A stretch of 64,000 nucleotides of DNA from Staphylococcus equorum (GTDB lineage Bacteria; Bacillota; Bacilli; Staphylococcales; Staphylococcaceae), in contig NZ_LNNB01000008.1 of NCBI RefSeq assembly GCF_001747895.1, positions 89,248 to 153,247 on the forward strand. The letters run 5' to 3'. Under the pieces are notes generated by a model. That model did no database searches, was not told the origin of the DNA, and saw nothing but the letters and a program-made list of their open reading frames with translations. How positions within the stretch are numbered: the stretch's first letter is position 1; each line of letters begins with the position of its first letter. Made by a program: the position numbers and the translations under genes. This document shows, piece by piece, positions 44,884-54,350 of this stretch.

Positions 44884-45600
44884 TTAAACACCTTTTTTAT
44901 TACTCCATAGTAATGTATGTAGCTGTGGTAAGACATAAACATTATTCATATCACTACTTGTCATGACACGGTCGACGAGTGTTTCATATAATGATAATAA
45001 CTTTTCGGTATGTGATTCGACGTAATCACCATCTAGGTAGGGATTACCTACTTGTAAATAAAAAGGAATCGTAGGGTATCTATGGTGTATCATTTTAGCA
45101 AAATCGTAATCCTGGTCATCAAATACTACAACTTTTAAATTTAAAGAAGCAGGTATACAATTTTCGATAACATCATCTAATATTGGTAGATTAGGTTTCA
45201 TTTTTGAGCTTGGGGGTTTCGGACTAATAGTTAAGTCATCAATTTGTGTCATCCAAGGTTGGAATTTACTCCCCTGTGTTTCTAATGCGCTATAAATGTT
45301 TTTAGTTTCAAAAAGATCGACTAAATCCTGAATGCCTTTAATCAGAGCAGGGTTACCTCCAGAAATTGTGACGTGATTAAATGATTCACCAGCAATTTCA
45401 TAAAGTGAGTCGTATATTTCCTCAGCGGTCATCATGCGTATATCTTCTTTAGCACTACCATCCCAAGTGAAGCTTGAATCACACCAACTACAACGATAAT
45501 CGCAACCAGCTGTACGAACAAACATCGTTTTTCGTCCAATCACACGGCCTTCACCTTGAATTGTTGGACCGAAGATTTCTAAAACAGGAATTTTACTCAT
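44884..45600 (-). CDS. queE: 7-carboxy-7-deazaguanine synthase QueE
   Basis: 238 residues from ATG 45600 (AAAGGAG upstream); 30 more in-frame codons lie inside queD. Radical-SAM enzyme with the cluster-binding cysteines in RTAGCDYRCSWCDSSFTWDG, and the substrate-binding PTIQGEGRVIG at the N-terminus. It forms CDG from the QueD product on the route to queuosine. Starts eight bases before the queD stop, so it is translationally coupled. Confidence 0.95.
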   Translation of the reverse strand: MSKIPVLEIFGPTIQGEGRVIGRKTMFVRTAGCDYRCSWCDSSFTWDGSAKEDIRMMTAEEIYDSLYEIAGESFNHVTISGGNPALIKGIQDLVDLFETKNIYSALETQGSKFQPWMTQIDDLTISPKPPSSKMKPNLPILDDVIENCIPASLNLKVVVFDDQDYDFAKMIHHRYPTIPFYLQVGNPYLDGDYVESHTEKLLSLYETLVDRVMTSSDMNNVYVLPQLHTLLWSNKKGV

Positions 45601-46018
45601 ATTTAGACTCCTTTGGTCTATAGACAACATAACTCGTAGGTGTTTCTCTAACATAAACTTGTAAACATTTAGGCTGGTTGTCTCGTTCATTTAATGAAGC
45701 TTGCACCATTTCATAAACTGTCTGTGCAACGATTTCGGTTGATGGACTTTTACCTTTGAATTGAGGTAAATCATTGAGTAAATGGTGGTCGAATTGGTCA
45801 TGAACTAATTTTTTTAAGTCACTAAAATTTACTAAAAAACCATTATGATCTAATGTATCGCCACCAATTGTTAAATTTACGAAGTAGGTGTGACCATGTG
45901 TACGCATACATTTTCCAGCATCTTCACTAGGAATATAATGGGCTGCAGAAAAGTTGAAGTCTTTATTAAGCTCAAAGCTGTAAGGATGTTGAACGCTAGG
46001 ATAATTTTGTTGGAACAT
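45593..46018 (-). CDS. queD: 6-carboxytetrahydropterin synthase QueD
   Basis: 141 residues, the family length. Zinc-binding histidines are in FSAAHYI, RTHGHTYFVNL, and the catalytic triad region in QFDHHLLNDL with PSTEIVAQTVY. It converts dihydroneopterin triphosphate to carboxytetrahydropterin. GGAGCTGAATAAC precedes the ATG; the gene starts one base after queC. Confidence 0.95.
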   Translation of the reverse strand: MFQQNYPSVQHPYSFELNKDFNFSAAHYIPSEDAGKCMRTHGHTYFVNLTIGGDTLDHNGFLVNFSDLKKLVHDQFDHHLLNDLPQFKGKSPSTEIVAQTVYEMVQASLNERDNQPKCLQVYVRETPTSYVVYRPKESKYE

Positions 46019-46019
46019 G

Positions 46020-46691
46020 TTATTCAGCTCCTTTTTCTTTTAGATAAGCGTCTAAACCTCGTGCTCTTAATTCACAAGCAGGACATTCTCCACAACCTTC
46101 ACCGACAATGCCATTGTAGCAAGTGAGCGTATTGTATCTAATATAGTCTAGTACGCCAAGTTCATCACTTAGTGCCCAAGTTTCTTTTTTATCTAACCAC
46201 ATTAATGGTGTGTGTATAACGAAATCTTTATCCATAGATAGCGATAAAGTAACATTCATTGATTTAATAAAACTATCTCTACAGTCAGGGTATCCAGAGA
46301 AATCAGTTTCACAAACGCCAGTAATAATATGTTTTGCATTTGTTTGATATGCGAGCGCACCTGCAAATGATAAGAATAAAAGATTTCTGGCCGGTACAAA
46401 CGTATTTGGCACGCCGTCTTCGCCAACTTCAATATCCATATCATGCTGTGTTAATGCGTTTGGTGTAAGTTGAGAAAGTAAAGACATATCTAATATGTGA
46501 TGTTTTACATTTTGTGCTTCAGCAATTTGCTTAGCTACTTTAATTTCTGTATCGTGTCTTTGACCATATTCAAATGTTACTAATTCGACATCGGCATAAT
46601 GTTGCTTTGCCCAAAATAGGCAAGTTGTGCTATCTTGTCCTCCACTGAAAACGACGATGGCTTTATTACTGCTTAAAGATTGTTGCGTCAT
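46020..46691 (-). CDS. queC: 7-cyano-7-deazaguanine synthase QueC
   Basis: 223 residues from ATG 46691 with AAGGAG upstream; the GTG-type start at 46718 is not preferred. N-terminal PP-loop [15 protein letters not shown] binds ATP, and C-terminal [19 protein letters not shown] holds the zinc cysteines. It turns CDG into preQ0. First gene of the queCDE operon, directly downstream of the preQ1 riboswitch. Confidence 0.95.
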   Translation of the reverse strand: MTQQSLSSNKAIVVFSGGQDSTTCLFWAKQHYADVELVTFEYGQRHDTEIKVAKQIAEAQNVKHHILDMSLLSQLTPNALTQHDMDIEVGEDGVPNTFVPARNLLFLSFAGALAYQTNAKHIITGVCETDFSGYPDCRDSFIKSMNVTLSLSMDKDFVIHTPLMWLDKKETWALSDELGVLDYIRYNTLTCYNGIVGEGCGECPACELRARGLDAYLKEKGAE

Positions 46692-46751
46692 ATATCTTGC
46701 ACTCCTTAATAATGTCATACTAGCTTTTACTCAATTTCGCTATGACACCAT

Positions 46752-46787
46752 AAAAAAACGCCTATCCTTATAAAAAAGATAGACGTT
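46752..46787 (-). terminator. Riboswitch expression-platform terminator
   Basis: On the minus strand AACGTCTATC pairs with GATAGGCGTT, followed by seven T residues. It sits between the preQ1 aptamer and the queC start. Confidence 0.8.
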
Positions 46788-46798
46788 GTTTACGTGTC

Positions 46799-46833
46799 TA
46801 GTTTTTTATAGAGGGTGTCAGCTAGGAACCTCT
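46799..46833 (-). promoter_or_regulatory. preQ1-I riboswitch aptamer
   Basis: The minus strand reads AGAGGTTCCTAGCTG then ACACCCTCTATAAAAAACTA, which fits the preQ1-I consensus: P1 AGAGG/CCTCT, the C-rich loop, and the A-rich tail that forms the pseudoknot. A terminator follows 12 bases later, so high preQ1 should stop transcription of queCDE. Confidence 0.9.
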
Positions 46834-46944
46834 TTATATTCATTTATACGGTGATAAGAATAATACATTTAAACTGTAAAATCAAGGTGAGATTTGGGAT
46901 AATGAGTATAATAGATAGTGAAAGATACATAAAGAGGTGATGAA

Positions 46945-47538
46945 ATGATACTAATCATTGATAATAAAGATTCATTTACATACAATATTGTAGACTATAT
47001 TAAGCAAAGTTTCAGTGGATCAGTTAATGTGGTAGATGTTGAAGAAGTTTCTATTGAGCAGATTACGCAAACTTCTCCTGATGCTATCGTTATTTCTCCA
47101 GGACCAGGATCACCTGATGATTATCCTATATTAAATGAGGTTATAAAAGTTTTTTTAGAACAAATTCCAATTCTAGGTGTATGTCTAGGATTTCAACAAT
47201 TAGTGACTTATTTTGGCGGAGATATTATAAAAGGTTATAAACCGATTCATGGTCACACAACTCAAATTCAACATGATAATAGTGGTATTTTTAAAGGTTT
47301 AGCCGATACATTTTATGTTATGCGATACCATTCTTTGATTGCTGATACTGAGACATTTCCAAAAACATTAAAAATTACAGCAACGAATCAAGAAGGTATC
47401 ATTATGGCATGTGCACACCAAACATTACCTGTTTATGGTGTACAGTACCATCCTGAATCTATCCTGAGTGAATGTGGCATTGAACAAATAAAATTATTTA
47501 TAGAAATCGTGGAGGGTGCTCATGCAAATACAATTTAA
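46945..47538 (+). CDS. pabA: Aminodeoxychorismate synthase glutaminase subunit PabA
   Basis: 197 residues. Class I glutamine amidotransferase with the triad Cys in LGVCLGFQQL, His in VQYHPES and Glu two residues on, and the oxyanion PGPGSPDD motif. It supplies ammonia to PabB for folate synthesis; the absence of trp genes nearby favours pabA over trpG. GAGGTGATGAA precedes the ATG. Confidence 0.88.
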   Translation: MILIIDNKDSFTYNIVDYIKQSFSGSVNVVDVEEVSIEQITQTSPDAIVISPGPGSPDDYPILNEVIKVFLEQIPILGVCLGFQQLVTYFGGDIIKGYKPIHGHTTQIQHDNSGIFKGLADTFYVMRYHSLIADTETFPKTLKITATNQEGIIMACAHQTLPVYGVQYHPESILSECGIEQIKLFIEIVEGAHANTI

Positions 47539-48664
47539 TTATCGCTATTTATTAGACGAATCAGAATATGAAACCCACGAATACCAATTTACGCAGTGTA
47601 AAGATAAATCAATCGCATATCACTTAGACGAAGTAGGCAGTGTTATACAATTTGCAGAAATGCATCAACACCAAGGTGGTTATGTAGCATTGTATTTACC
47701 CTATGAAGCGGCACCTTTTTTTAATGAACAAATGGCTACAGTACAAATAAAGGATGAATATGTTTTTGCTGCTGCTTATGTTTTCGACAAAAAGGAAGAT
47801 ATAACATTAACTGACAAAAAAGAACAATACATACCAAAATGTGATTTTAAATTTCAATTAAATAAATCCCAATTAATCACCCATATTAAAGCAGTTCAAT
47901 CCGCAATTATTGAAGGTAATACATATCAAGTGAATTATACGACACGTTTGACTGATGATATACATTATCCGATTGCTACATTATATGAAGTGTTACAGCG
48001 TCAAAATCATGGCTTTTATTCTGCTTTAATAGATACAGATGAAGTACAGTTAGCTTCACTTTCACCAGAATTATTTTTCCAACGTGGACCGTTTGAAAAT
48101 CGGAACGATGTATTATTAAGTAAACCCATGAAAGGCACTATAGCTAGAGGGCATTCTGAAACGCAAGACCAGCAAAATTTACATACGTTAATGTATTCAG
48201 CTAAAGATAAAGCGGAAAATGTCATGATCGTGGACTTGTTACGAAATGATATTAGCCGTATTGCAGAGACAGGAACTGTAAAAGTCTATAAACCATTTCA
48301 TATAGAACGCTACAGCACTGTATTTCAAATGACGTCGATGGTCACAGGGTCTTTACCTCAAGAGACTAAACTCATGCACATTTTAAAAGCATTATTTCCG
48401 TGCGGTTCTATTACAGGAGCACCAAAAATCAATACCATGAAATATATTAAAAAGTTAGAGCAAACTCCGAGAAATGGTTATTGTGGTACAGTTGCCTTGC
48501 TGTTGCCAGACGGAAAATCTATTTTCAATGTGCCTATTCGAACGATCCAATATATAGATGACCAAGCTATATATGGCGTAGGCGCAGGTATTACCATAGA
48601 CTCTAATCCTGAAGATGAAGTGCAAGAATTTAAGGATAAAACAAAAATACTGGAGAGATTATAA
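47522..48664 (+). CDS. pabB: Aminodeoxychorismate synthase PabB
   Basis: 380 residues from ATG 47522, seven bases after GGAGGG and inside the end of pabA. The chorismate-binding signature is PMKGTIARG, then DLLRNDISRIAETGTV, and the C-terminal FPCGSITGAPKINTMKYI. It adds ammonia to chorismate. The N-terminal domain is shorter than in TrpE. Adjacent pabC starts on its stop (TAATG). Confidence 0.9.
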   Translation: MQIQFNYRYLLDESEYETHEYQFTQCKDKSIAYHLDEVGSVIQFAEMHQHQGGYVALYLPYEAAPFFNEQMATVQIKDEYVFAAAYVFDKKEDITLTDKKEQYIPKCDFKFQLNKSQLITHIKAVQSAIIEGNTYQVNYTTRLTDDIHYPIATLYEVLQRQNHGFYSALIDTDEVQLASLSPELFFQRGPFENRNDVLLSKPMKGTIARGHSETQDQQNLHTLMYSAKDKAENVMIVDLLRNDISRIAETGTVKVYKPFHIERYSTVFQMTSMVTGSLPQETKLMHILKALFPCGSITGAPKINTMKYIKKLEQTPRNGYCGTVALLLPDGKSIFNVPIRTIQYIDDQAIYGVGAGITIDSNPEDEVQEFKDKTKILERL

Positions 48665-49272
48665 TGCAGTTATTTGAAACGATGCGTTTGGAAGAAGGTA
48701 AGTTTCCGCGCTTGCCTTATCACAAAAAACGAATAAAACAGTCTGCTGAGCAACTTAAATTTGACTTGGATGAAGCGAAATGGAATCAGTTAATTGAAAT
48801 GTTAATGAATGACTATCCTAAAGGTGCGTATCGTATAAAAATATTATTAGATCAAGATGGATCACTAGATTATGTTGTTGCAGCATTATCTGATAAAAAT
48901 AAATTTACAGCAAAATTACTACCTTTAGCAGATAATGTAAATAAACCCGAATTAATAAATAAAACAACCGATAGAAAACATTTATCACATAATCATCAGA
49001 CTGACCTAGTGTTGTTATATGATTCTAATGGAAAATTATTAGAATTCGATATTGGAAATCTCATGATAAAAGAAGGTGGATGCTATTATACGCCTCTATA
49101 TAATGAAGATTTCTTACGTGGCTGTATGAGACAATCACTTATAGATGATGGGAAAGTATCGCAAAAAAACTACAATATAAATGATTTTAAAGATAAAATA
49201 TTGAAAAACCAGATACAGGTTTTTCTTATAAATAGTTTGCGAGAGGTTGCCGAGGTTGAAATTTATCTATAG
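48664..49272 (+). CDS. pabC: Aminodeoxychorismate lyase PabC
   Basis: 202 residues, PLP fold class IV. It is shorter than typical (about 270), starting near FETMRLEEGKFPRLPYHKKRI. Overlap of its ATG with the pabB stop (TAATG) and the pathway context support PabC, which releases p-aminobenzoate and pyruvate. Confidence 0.8.
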   Translation: MQLFETMRLEEGKFPRLPYHKKRIKQSAEQLKFDLDEAKWNQLIEMLMNDYPKGAYRIKILLDQDGSLDYVVAALSDKNKFTAKLLPLADNVNKPELINKTTDRKHLSHNHQTDLVLLYDSNGKLLEFDIGNLMIKEGGCYYTPLYNEDFLRGCMRQSLIDDGKVSQKNYNINDFKDKILKNQIQVFLINSLREVAEVEIYL

Positions 49273-49508
49273 AATATAGAAAGTATAAACATTGAGTTTG
49301 CCATGAATTCAGAGATGGTGAACATTATAGAAAACCGACAACGTGAAAATATGAGAGTTGTGACAAATTAGCCTTTGATTTGCATACGCATGATAAGGCG
49401 TATCATAGTATTAAATCCAGTGATACACAGGCAATCCTAATAGACTATAGACAAGGGTGCACTTAAATAATTACGTAATAAATTATAAACAGCGAGTGAG
49501 GCATAACG

Positions 49509-49712
49509 ATGATATTGGTTTGGATACTGACAATGATTTTAATAACCTTGCTTTCAAAATGGTATGTAAACCGTTTGCTGAAAAAACAACAGATTTATAT
49601 TGCAAGATTCGTAATTACAATCTCTTGCATGATTCAATTTGTAGTAGTCTATTTTCTAGTGAAAGCACTTGTGGGTTATTTGGTACAAGGATTAAATGTG
49701 TTTTATCGTTAG
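49509..49712 (+). CDS. Small membrane protein, 67 residues
   Basis: Two hydrophobic helices (VWILTMILITLLS and VITISCMIQFVVVYFLVKALV) separated by a basic loop (KWYVNRLLKKQQ). GTGAGG lies eight bases before ATG. It lies 237 bases after pabC and 22 bases before pxpB, so it may belong to the pxp transcript. No family recognised. The overlapping longer frame at 49457 has no ribosome site and looks like a shadow. Confidence 0.5.
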   Translation: MILVWILTMILITLLSKWYVNRLLKKQQIYIARFVITISCMIQFVVVYFLVKALVGYLVQGLNVFYR

Positions 49713-49734
49713 TAAGAATATAAGAGGTGAGCCT

Positions 49735-50442
49735 ATGAAAATATATAGCCAGGGAGACCAAGCAATTGTAGTTTCTATTGAAAAAGAAGTCTCTAAGGAT
49801 TTAACAGAAGATTTATTAGCATTAAAAACGTATTTATTAGAAAAAGACTATCCTTTTATAACCGAAATTGTACCTACTGAATCAGATATGATGATTTGTT
49901 ATGATGCGCGAGATATGATCAAACACTACAATATTAAATCACCATTTTTATATATGAATGCATTAATGCAAACCGTGCAATTAGAGATTAAACACGAAGC
50001 GCAAGAGATTGAGCCAATGGAAATTCCAGTTATTTATGGTGGAGAATTTGGTCCTGATTTAGCGGCTTTATTAACGCATTACAAATTAGATTTTGAAAAA
50101 TTTGTGAAGCTACATACTAAACATACGTATTTTGTCTCAATGATGGGTTTTACACCTGGATTTCCTTATCTTACCGGAATGGATAAGCGCCTGTTTGTTA
50201 ATCACACAGGTGGCAAAAAAACGTTTATTCCAGCAGGTTCTGTCGTTATAGAAGGGAAAAAGACAGGTATTACTACAATAGATACCTATGGCGATTGGTT
50301 AGTCATTGGCTACACACCCATTCGCTTATTTGACCCAGAAGAAACTGATTTTACTAAGCTGAAATTAGGCGATAATGTTACATTTAACGCAATAACAGAA
50401 GAAACGCTGGATTTAGGAGGCTTCGAACCATGTCAATCATAA
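49735..50442 (+). CDS. pxpB: 5-oxoprolinase subunit B (KipI family)
   Basis: 235 residues from ATG 49735 (AGAGGTGAG upstream). KipI/AHS1 fold with YSQGDQAIVV near the start and MMGFTPGFPYLTGMDKRL and VIEGKKTGITTIDTYGDWLVIGYTP later, the standard C-terminal cyclophilin-like motif. With PxpA and PxpC it hydrolyses 5-oxoproline with ATP. It overlaps pxpC by 13 bases. No pxpA is present in this window. Confidence 0.88.
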   Translation: MKIYSQGDQAIVVSIEKEVSKDLTEDLLALKTYLLEKDYPFITEIVPTESDMMICYDARDMIKHYNIKSPFLYMNALMQTVQLEIKHEAQEIEPMEIPVIYGGEFGPDLAALLTHYKLDFEKFVKLHTKHTYFVSMMGFTPGFPYLTGMDKRLFVNHTGGKKTFIPAGSVVIEGKKTGITTIDTYGDWLVIGYTPIRLFDPEETDFTKLKLGDNVTFNAITEETLDLGGFEPCQS

Positions 50443-51434
50443 TAGAAGGTGAAGGATTATTCTCAAGTTTCCAAGATTTTGGGCGTAAAGGCTATGAGCA
50501 CAACGGCGTTATTCCTGGCGGCGCACTAGATCCGTTATCCCATGAAATAGCGAACAGACTCGTTGCAAATGATAAACGTGAAGCTACGTTAGAGATGACA
50601 AATAGAATGTCGAGCATTCGCTTTACTGAATCAACATTGATTGCATTAAGTGGTGGTAGTTTTAAAGCTAAAACAGAACATATGAAAGTATTACCAAATA
50701 AGTTGTACTTAATGGAAAAAGGGGACGTACTTGTATTTACAGAGACAAATCGCACATCTAGAGTATATTTAGCAATCGGTGGTGGTTTGGAATTAGATGA
50801 GTGGTTAGGTTCAACCTCAACTGACTTTAAAGTGAAAATTGGCGGTTTTCATGGACGTAAATTGCAAAAAGGTGACGAAATTAATATGAAACGTGACTAT
50901 ACTGAACGCCACCTTAAATTGTTTGAAAATCTAGAAGAAAAACATCAAACAGACTGGGGCATTGATGGTTACGCACTTTCCTTTAATTATATGTCAGATG
51001 TTTTTCATGTCATAAAAAATAAAGGGACAGAAGACTTTGAACAAGAAGCACTAAGTCACTTTACGCTTGGAGAATATAAAGTTACGAGTAAAGCGAATAG
51101 AGTCGGGATGTATGTAGAAGGACAACCCGTGAAGGCTTTTTATGAAGATATGCCAGCGCATCAATCTGTACAAATAGGCACGATACAAGTTAAAAGAGAT
51201 GGCACACCGATTATTTTACTCAATGACCACTATACAATAGGTAGTTACCCACAAATTGGGACAATTGCGAGTTATCATTTAACTAAGCTGGGGCAAAAGC
51301 ATCAAGGTACAAAATTAAAATTCCAGTTTATAGATATTGAAACTGCAGAAAAGAATTTAATTAAATATACAAATTGGTTAAACCAATTGTTTCATGGTAT
51401 TGAATATAGAATGCAGTTAGAGATGTTGAAATAA
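50430..51434 (+). CDS. pxpC: 5-oxoprolinase subunit C (KipA family)
   Basis: 334 residues. AHS2 domain: QDFGRKGYEHNGVIPGGALDPLSHEIANRLVAN at the start, SGGSFKAKTE, RVYLAIGGGLELDEWLGS, and the C-terminal ILLNDHYTIGSYPQIGTIASY. Partner of PxpB. RBS GGAGG lies inside the end of pxpB. Confidence 0.88.
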   Translation: MSIIIEGEGLFSSFQDFGRKGYEHNGVIPGGALDPLSHEIANRLVANDKREATLEMTNRMSSIRFTESTLIALSGGSFKAKTEHMKVLPNKLYLMEKGDVLVFTETNRTSRVYLAIGGGLELDEWLGSTSTDFKVKIGGFHGRKLQKGDEINMKRDYTERHLKLFENLEEKHQTDWGIDGYALSFNYMSDVFHVIKNKGTEDFEQEALSHFTLGEYKVTSKANRVGMYVEGQPVKAFYEDMPAHQSVQIGTIQVKRDGTPIILLNDHYTIGSYPQIGTIASYHLTKLGQKHQGTKLKFQFIDIETAEKNLIKYTNWLNQLFHGIEYRMQLEMLK

Positions 51435-52215
51435 AAAATAGAAGGTCTATGTATATTACTAATTAAAGGATAATATAATGGTTACTGATAAGCTGTAACG
51501 CCTCAAGATAATTATGTGAGGGTTACGGCTTTTTTTATAGCGCCGTATAGAGGTATAACTTTTAAGATTTTGTAATATGTTTTATAGAACGGTATTATTA
51601 TTTCATAAAATATTAAAATAAAAATTCATTTCATATACGACTCTAGTCTGATTAATATAAAAATCAAACAGCGTATAATTAAAAAGCATATTATTTCTTA
51701 ATGATATATTCACAGCCCATTAACAAGACTTTAACAAAACAAGAGCAAAACGTTAAATTACGTTTGAAAGTGTGTTTTTACTTGAAATTTGACCAGAATT
51801 GCTTTATATTTATACATTGAACTATATGCGTTTTGTTACGGAAACATTACAAAACGATAAAAATTGTGAAGATGACGTTAATCGATAAACGAAAACGTTT
51901 ACGCAATTTACACTATATAGACAAATGAAAAGTTTCTAATTAGAATATAAAACTTAAAATTTTAAAACTATAACTTTAGTTCACAATTGAACAAGCTAAT
52001 AAAATTCTAGTGTATAGAAATTTAAATTACATACACAGCTGTTTAGGATTTTAAAGAACATAAACCTAAAGAAGATAACTTTTGCCAATAACGACCTTTG
52101 TATAGTTAGGGATACTAATATCGCTAACAACATATGATCACAGTAACTTTGCCATTTTTTTACTAGGTATGGATTATTTTCCAACCTATATTAATCTATA
52201 TCGGGGGAAACAAAC
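51435..52215. other. 780-base region upstream of ltaS
   Basis: After the pxpC terminator (51491-51536) there is no gene up to ltaS. Seen: CGTTTTGT/ACAAAACG inverted repeat (51829-51856, 12-base loop), a cre-like AACGAAAACGTTTACG (51888-51903, imperfect), and two hairpins GTTAGGGATA-CTAA-TATCGCTAAC (52105-52128) and TAGGTATGG/CCAACCTA (52164-52188, one bulge). The minus-strand frame at 51996-52184 has no ribosome site and is not called. Confidence 0.55.
51491..51536 (+). terminator. Terminator after pxpC
   Basis: AGCTGTAACGCCTC pairs with GAGGGTTACGGCT followed by TTTTTTT. Confidence 0.85.
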
Positions 52216-54159
52216 ATGAGTCTACACAAAAAGAAATTAACTCTTTTTGCGTTTTTTATTCTGACCGTGCTCACTGTCGCATTTAAAACGTATTTTTCAT
52301 ATTATGTTGATTTTTCTTTAGGTGTTAAAGGGTTAGTACAAAACCTAATCCTATTAATGAATCCATACAGTTTAATCGCTTTAGTATTAAGTATTTTCTT
52401 ATTCTTTAAAGGAAAGAAAGCATTCTGGTTTATCTTTATTGGTGGCTTTATTTTAACTTTCCTACTATACGCGAACGTTGTTTACTTCAGATTCTTCTCT
52501 GATTTCATAACGTTTAGTACATTGAACCAAGTTGGAAATGTTGAATCAATGGGCGGCGCAGTGACAGCTTCATTCAAATGGTATGACTTTGTATACTTTA
52601 TTGATACAATCATTTACCTTTTTATCTTGATATTTAAACAAAAATGGTTAGATAAACGTGTATTCAGTAAAAAGTTTGTGCCAGTAGTAATGGCAGCTGC
52701 AATTGCGTTATTCTTCCTGAATCTAGCTTTTGCAGAATCAGATCGTCCTGAATTATTAACACGTACATTCGATCACAAATATTTAGTTAAATATTTAGGA
52801 CCATATAATTTCACTGTCTATGATGGTGTGAAAACAATTCAAAACAATCAGCAAAAAGCTTTAGCAAATGAAGATGATTTAACTAAAGTGTTAAATTATT
52901 CGAAGCAAAAACGCGTTGAACCAAATCAAGAGTATTTTGGCGCAGGTAAAAAGAAAAATGTTATTAAAATACACTTAGAAAGTTTCCAAACTTTCTTAAT
53001 TGATAAAAAAGTAAATGGCGAAGAAGTAACACCATTCTTAAATAAATTATCATCAGGGAATGCAGGTTATAGATATTATCCAAACTTCTTCCATCAAACG
53101 GGTCAAGGTAAAACATCAGACTCAGAGTTTACAATGGATAATAGCTTATTCGGTTTACCACAAGGTTCAGCCTTTTCGTTGAAAGGTGATAACACTTACC
53201 AATCATTGCCAGCAATTCTTGATCAAAAACAAGGTTATACATCTAATGTAATGCATGGTGATTACAAAACATTCTGGAACCGTGACCAAGTTTATAGACA
53301 CTTTGGTATAGATAAATTCTATGATGCGACATATTATGATATGTCTGAAGAAAATCTAGAGAATCTAGGTCTTAAAGATAAAGAATTCTTTGAAGAATCA
53401 GCAGATTACTTAGCTAAAGAAAAAGAACCATTCTACAGTCATTTAATTACATTAACAAACCATTATCCATTCACTGTATCACCAGAGGATGCAACAATAG
53501 AATCACCAAATACTGGAGATTCAACGGTAGATGGCTATGTTCAAACAGCTAGATATTTAGATGAATCACTAGAAGAATTTGTTAATGAATTGAAGAAAAA
53601 AGGTATTTATGATGATTCTGTTATAATGATTTACGGTGACCACTATGGTATTTCTGAAAACCATAATAAAGCTATGGAAAAATTATTAGGTGAAGAAATT
53701 ACACCAGCTAAATTTACTGACTTAAACCGTACTGGTTTCTGGTTGAAAATACCAGGTAAAGAAGGCACAGTAGATGAAACTTACGCTGGTCAAGCAGACG
53801 TTATGCCTACACTGCTTCATTTAATGGGTATTGATACTAAGAATTACCTAATGATGGGAACAGACATGTTATCGAAAGATCATAACGACACAGTGCCATT
53901 CAGAAATGGTGACTTTATAACGAAAGATTATAAATATGTTAATGGTAGAATTTATAATAATAAAAACAATGAACCAGTAACAAAAAAACCTGAAGATTTC
54001 GAGAAACGTAAACAACAGGCTGAAAAAGATCTACAAATGAGTGATGATTTGATTAATGGTGACTTATTGAGATTCTATGACAATCCAGATTTCGAAAAAG
54101 TGAAACCTTCTGAGTACGAATATAAGCCTGGCCCAAAAGCAAAAGAGCAAAAAAAATAG
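52216..54159 (+). CDS. ltaS: Lipoteichoic acid synthase LtaS
   Basis: 647 residues. Five N-terminal membrane helices (about residues 8-28, 35-63, 70-92, 122-140, 153-172) then an extracellular sulfatase-like domain. The signal-peptidase site A-L-A ends at residue 217 as in S. aureus. Catalytic Thr300 is in QGKTSDSEF, Glu255 in HLESF is a metal ligand, and IYGDHYGIS supplies further metal ligands. It polymerises glycerophosphate from phosphatidylglycerol onto the glycolipid anchor. RBS is GGGGG with ATG 52216. Essential in S. aureus under most conditions. Confidence 0.98.
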   Translation: MSLHKKKLTLFAFFILTVLTVAFKTYFSYYVDFSLGVKGLVQNLILLMNPYSLIALVLSIFLFFKGKKAFWFIFIGGFILTFLLYANVVYFRFFSDFITFSTLNQVGNVESMGGAVTASFKWYDFVYFIDTIIYLFILIFKQKWLDKRVFSKKFVPVVMAAAIALFFLNLAFAESDRPELLTRTFDHKYLVKYLGPYNFTVYDGVKTIQNNQQKALANEDDLTKVLNYSKQKRVEPNQEYFGAGKKKNVIKIHLESFQTFLIDKKVNGEEVTPFLNKLSSGNAGYRYYPNFFHQTGQGKTSDSEFTMDNSLFGLPQGSAFSLKGDNTYQSLPAILDQKQGYTSNVMHGDYKTFWNRDQVYRHFGIDKFYDATYYDMSEENLENLGLKDKEFFEESADYLAKEKEPFYSHLITLTNHYPFTVSPEDATIESPNTGDSTVDGYVQTARYLDESLEEFVNELKKKGIYDDSVIMIYGDHYGISENHNKAMEKLLGEEITPAKFTDLNRTGFWLKIPGKEGTVDETYAGQADVMPTLLHLMGIDTKNYLMMGTDMLSKDHNDTVPFRNGDFITKDYKYVNGRIYNNKNNEPVTKKPEDFEKRKQQAEKDLQMSDDLINGDLLRFYDNPDFEKVKPSEYEYKPGPKAKEQKK

Positions 54160-54168
54160 ATGAATTAC

Positions 54169-54208
54169 AGAGCCAACATACCTAATCTAGGTGTGTTGGC
54201 TCTTTTTT
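54169..54208 (+). terminator. ltaS terminator
   Basis: AGAGCCAACATACCTA pairs with TAGGTGTGTTGGCTCT followed by TTTTTT. Confidence 0.9.
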
Positions 54209-54245
54209 AAAATTTACTTTAGATGAATTCGCGTATATATGTATA

Positions 54246-54303
54246 TAAAAAAAGACATAACAATAGCTATGAGGCTTTTTCAAACGTTCATAGCTATTGT
54301 TTA
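54246..54303 (-). terminator. Terminator of the ZIP gene
   Basis: AACAATAGCTATGA (54259-54272) pairs with TCATAGCTATTGTT (54288-54301); the A run at 54247-54253 is a T tract on the minus strand. Confidence 0.8.
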
Positions 54304-54350
54304 CTTATTTGGTTTATGTCTAAACCATTTTTAATACTAAATTTACGTCC

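Noticed and set aside
49457..49723. 88-codon frame overlapping the 67-residue membrane protein
   Set aside because: Lacks a ribosome site; composition lacks membrane or domain features, whereas the other frame has GTGAGG and two helices.
51996..52184. Minus-strand frame of 62 codons before ltaS
   Set aside because: No ribosome site and no similarity visible; overlaps the hairpins in the ltaS leader.
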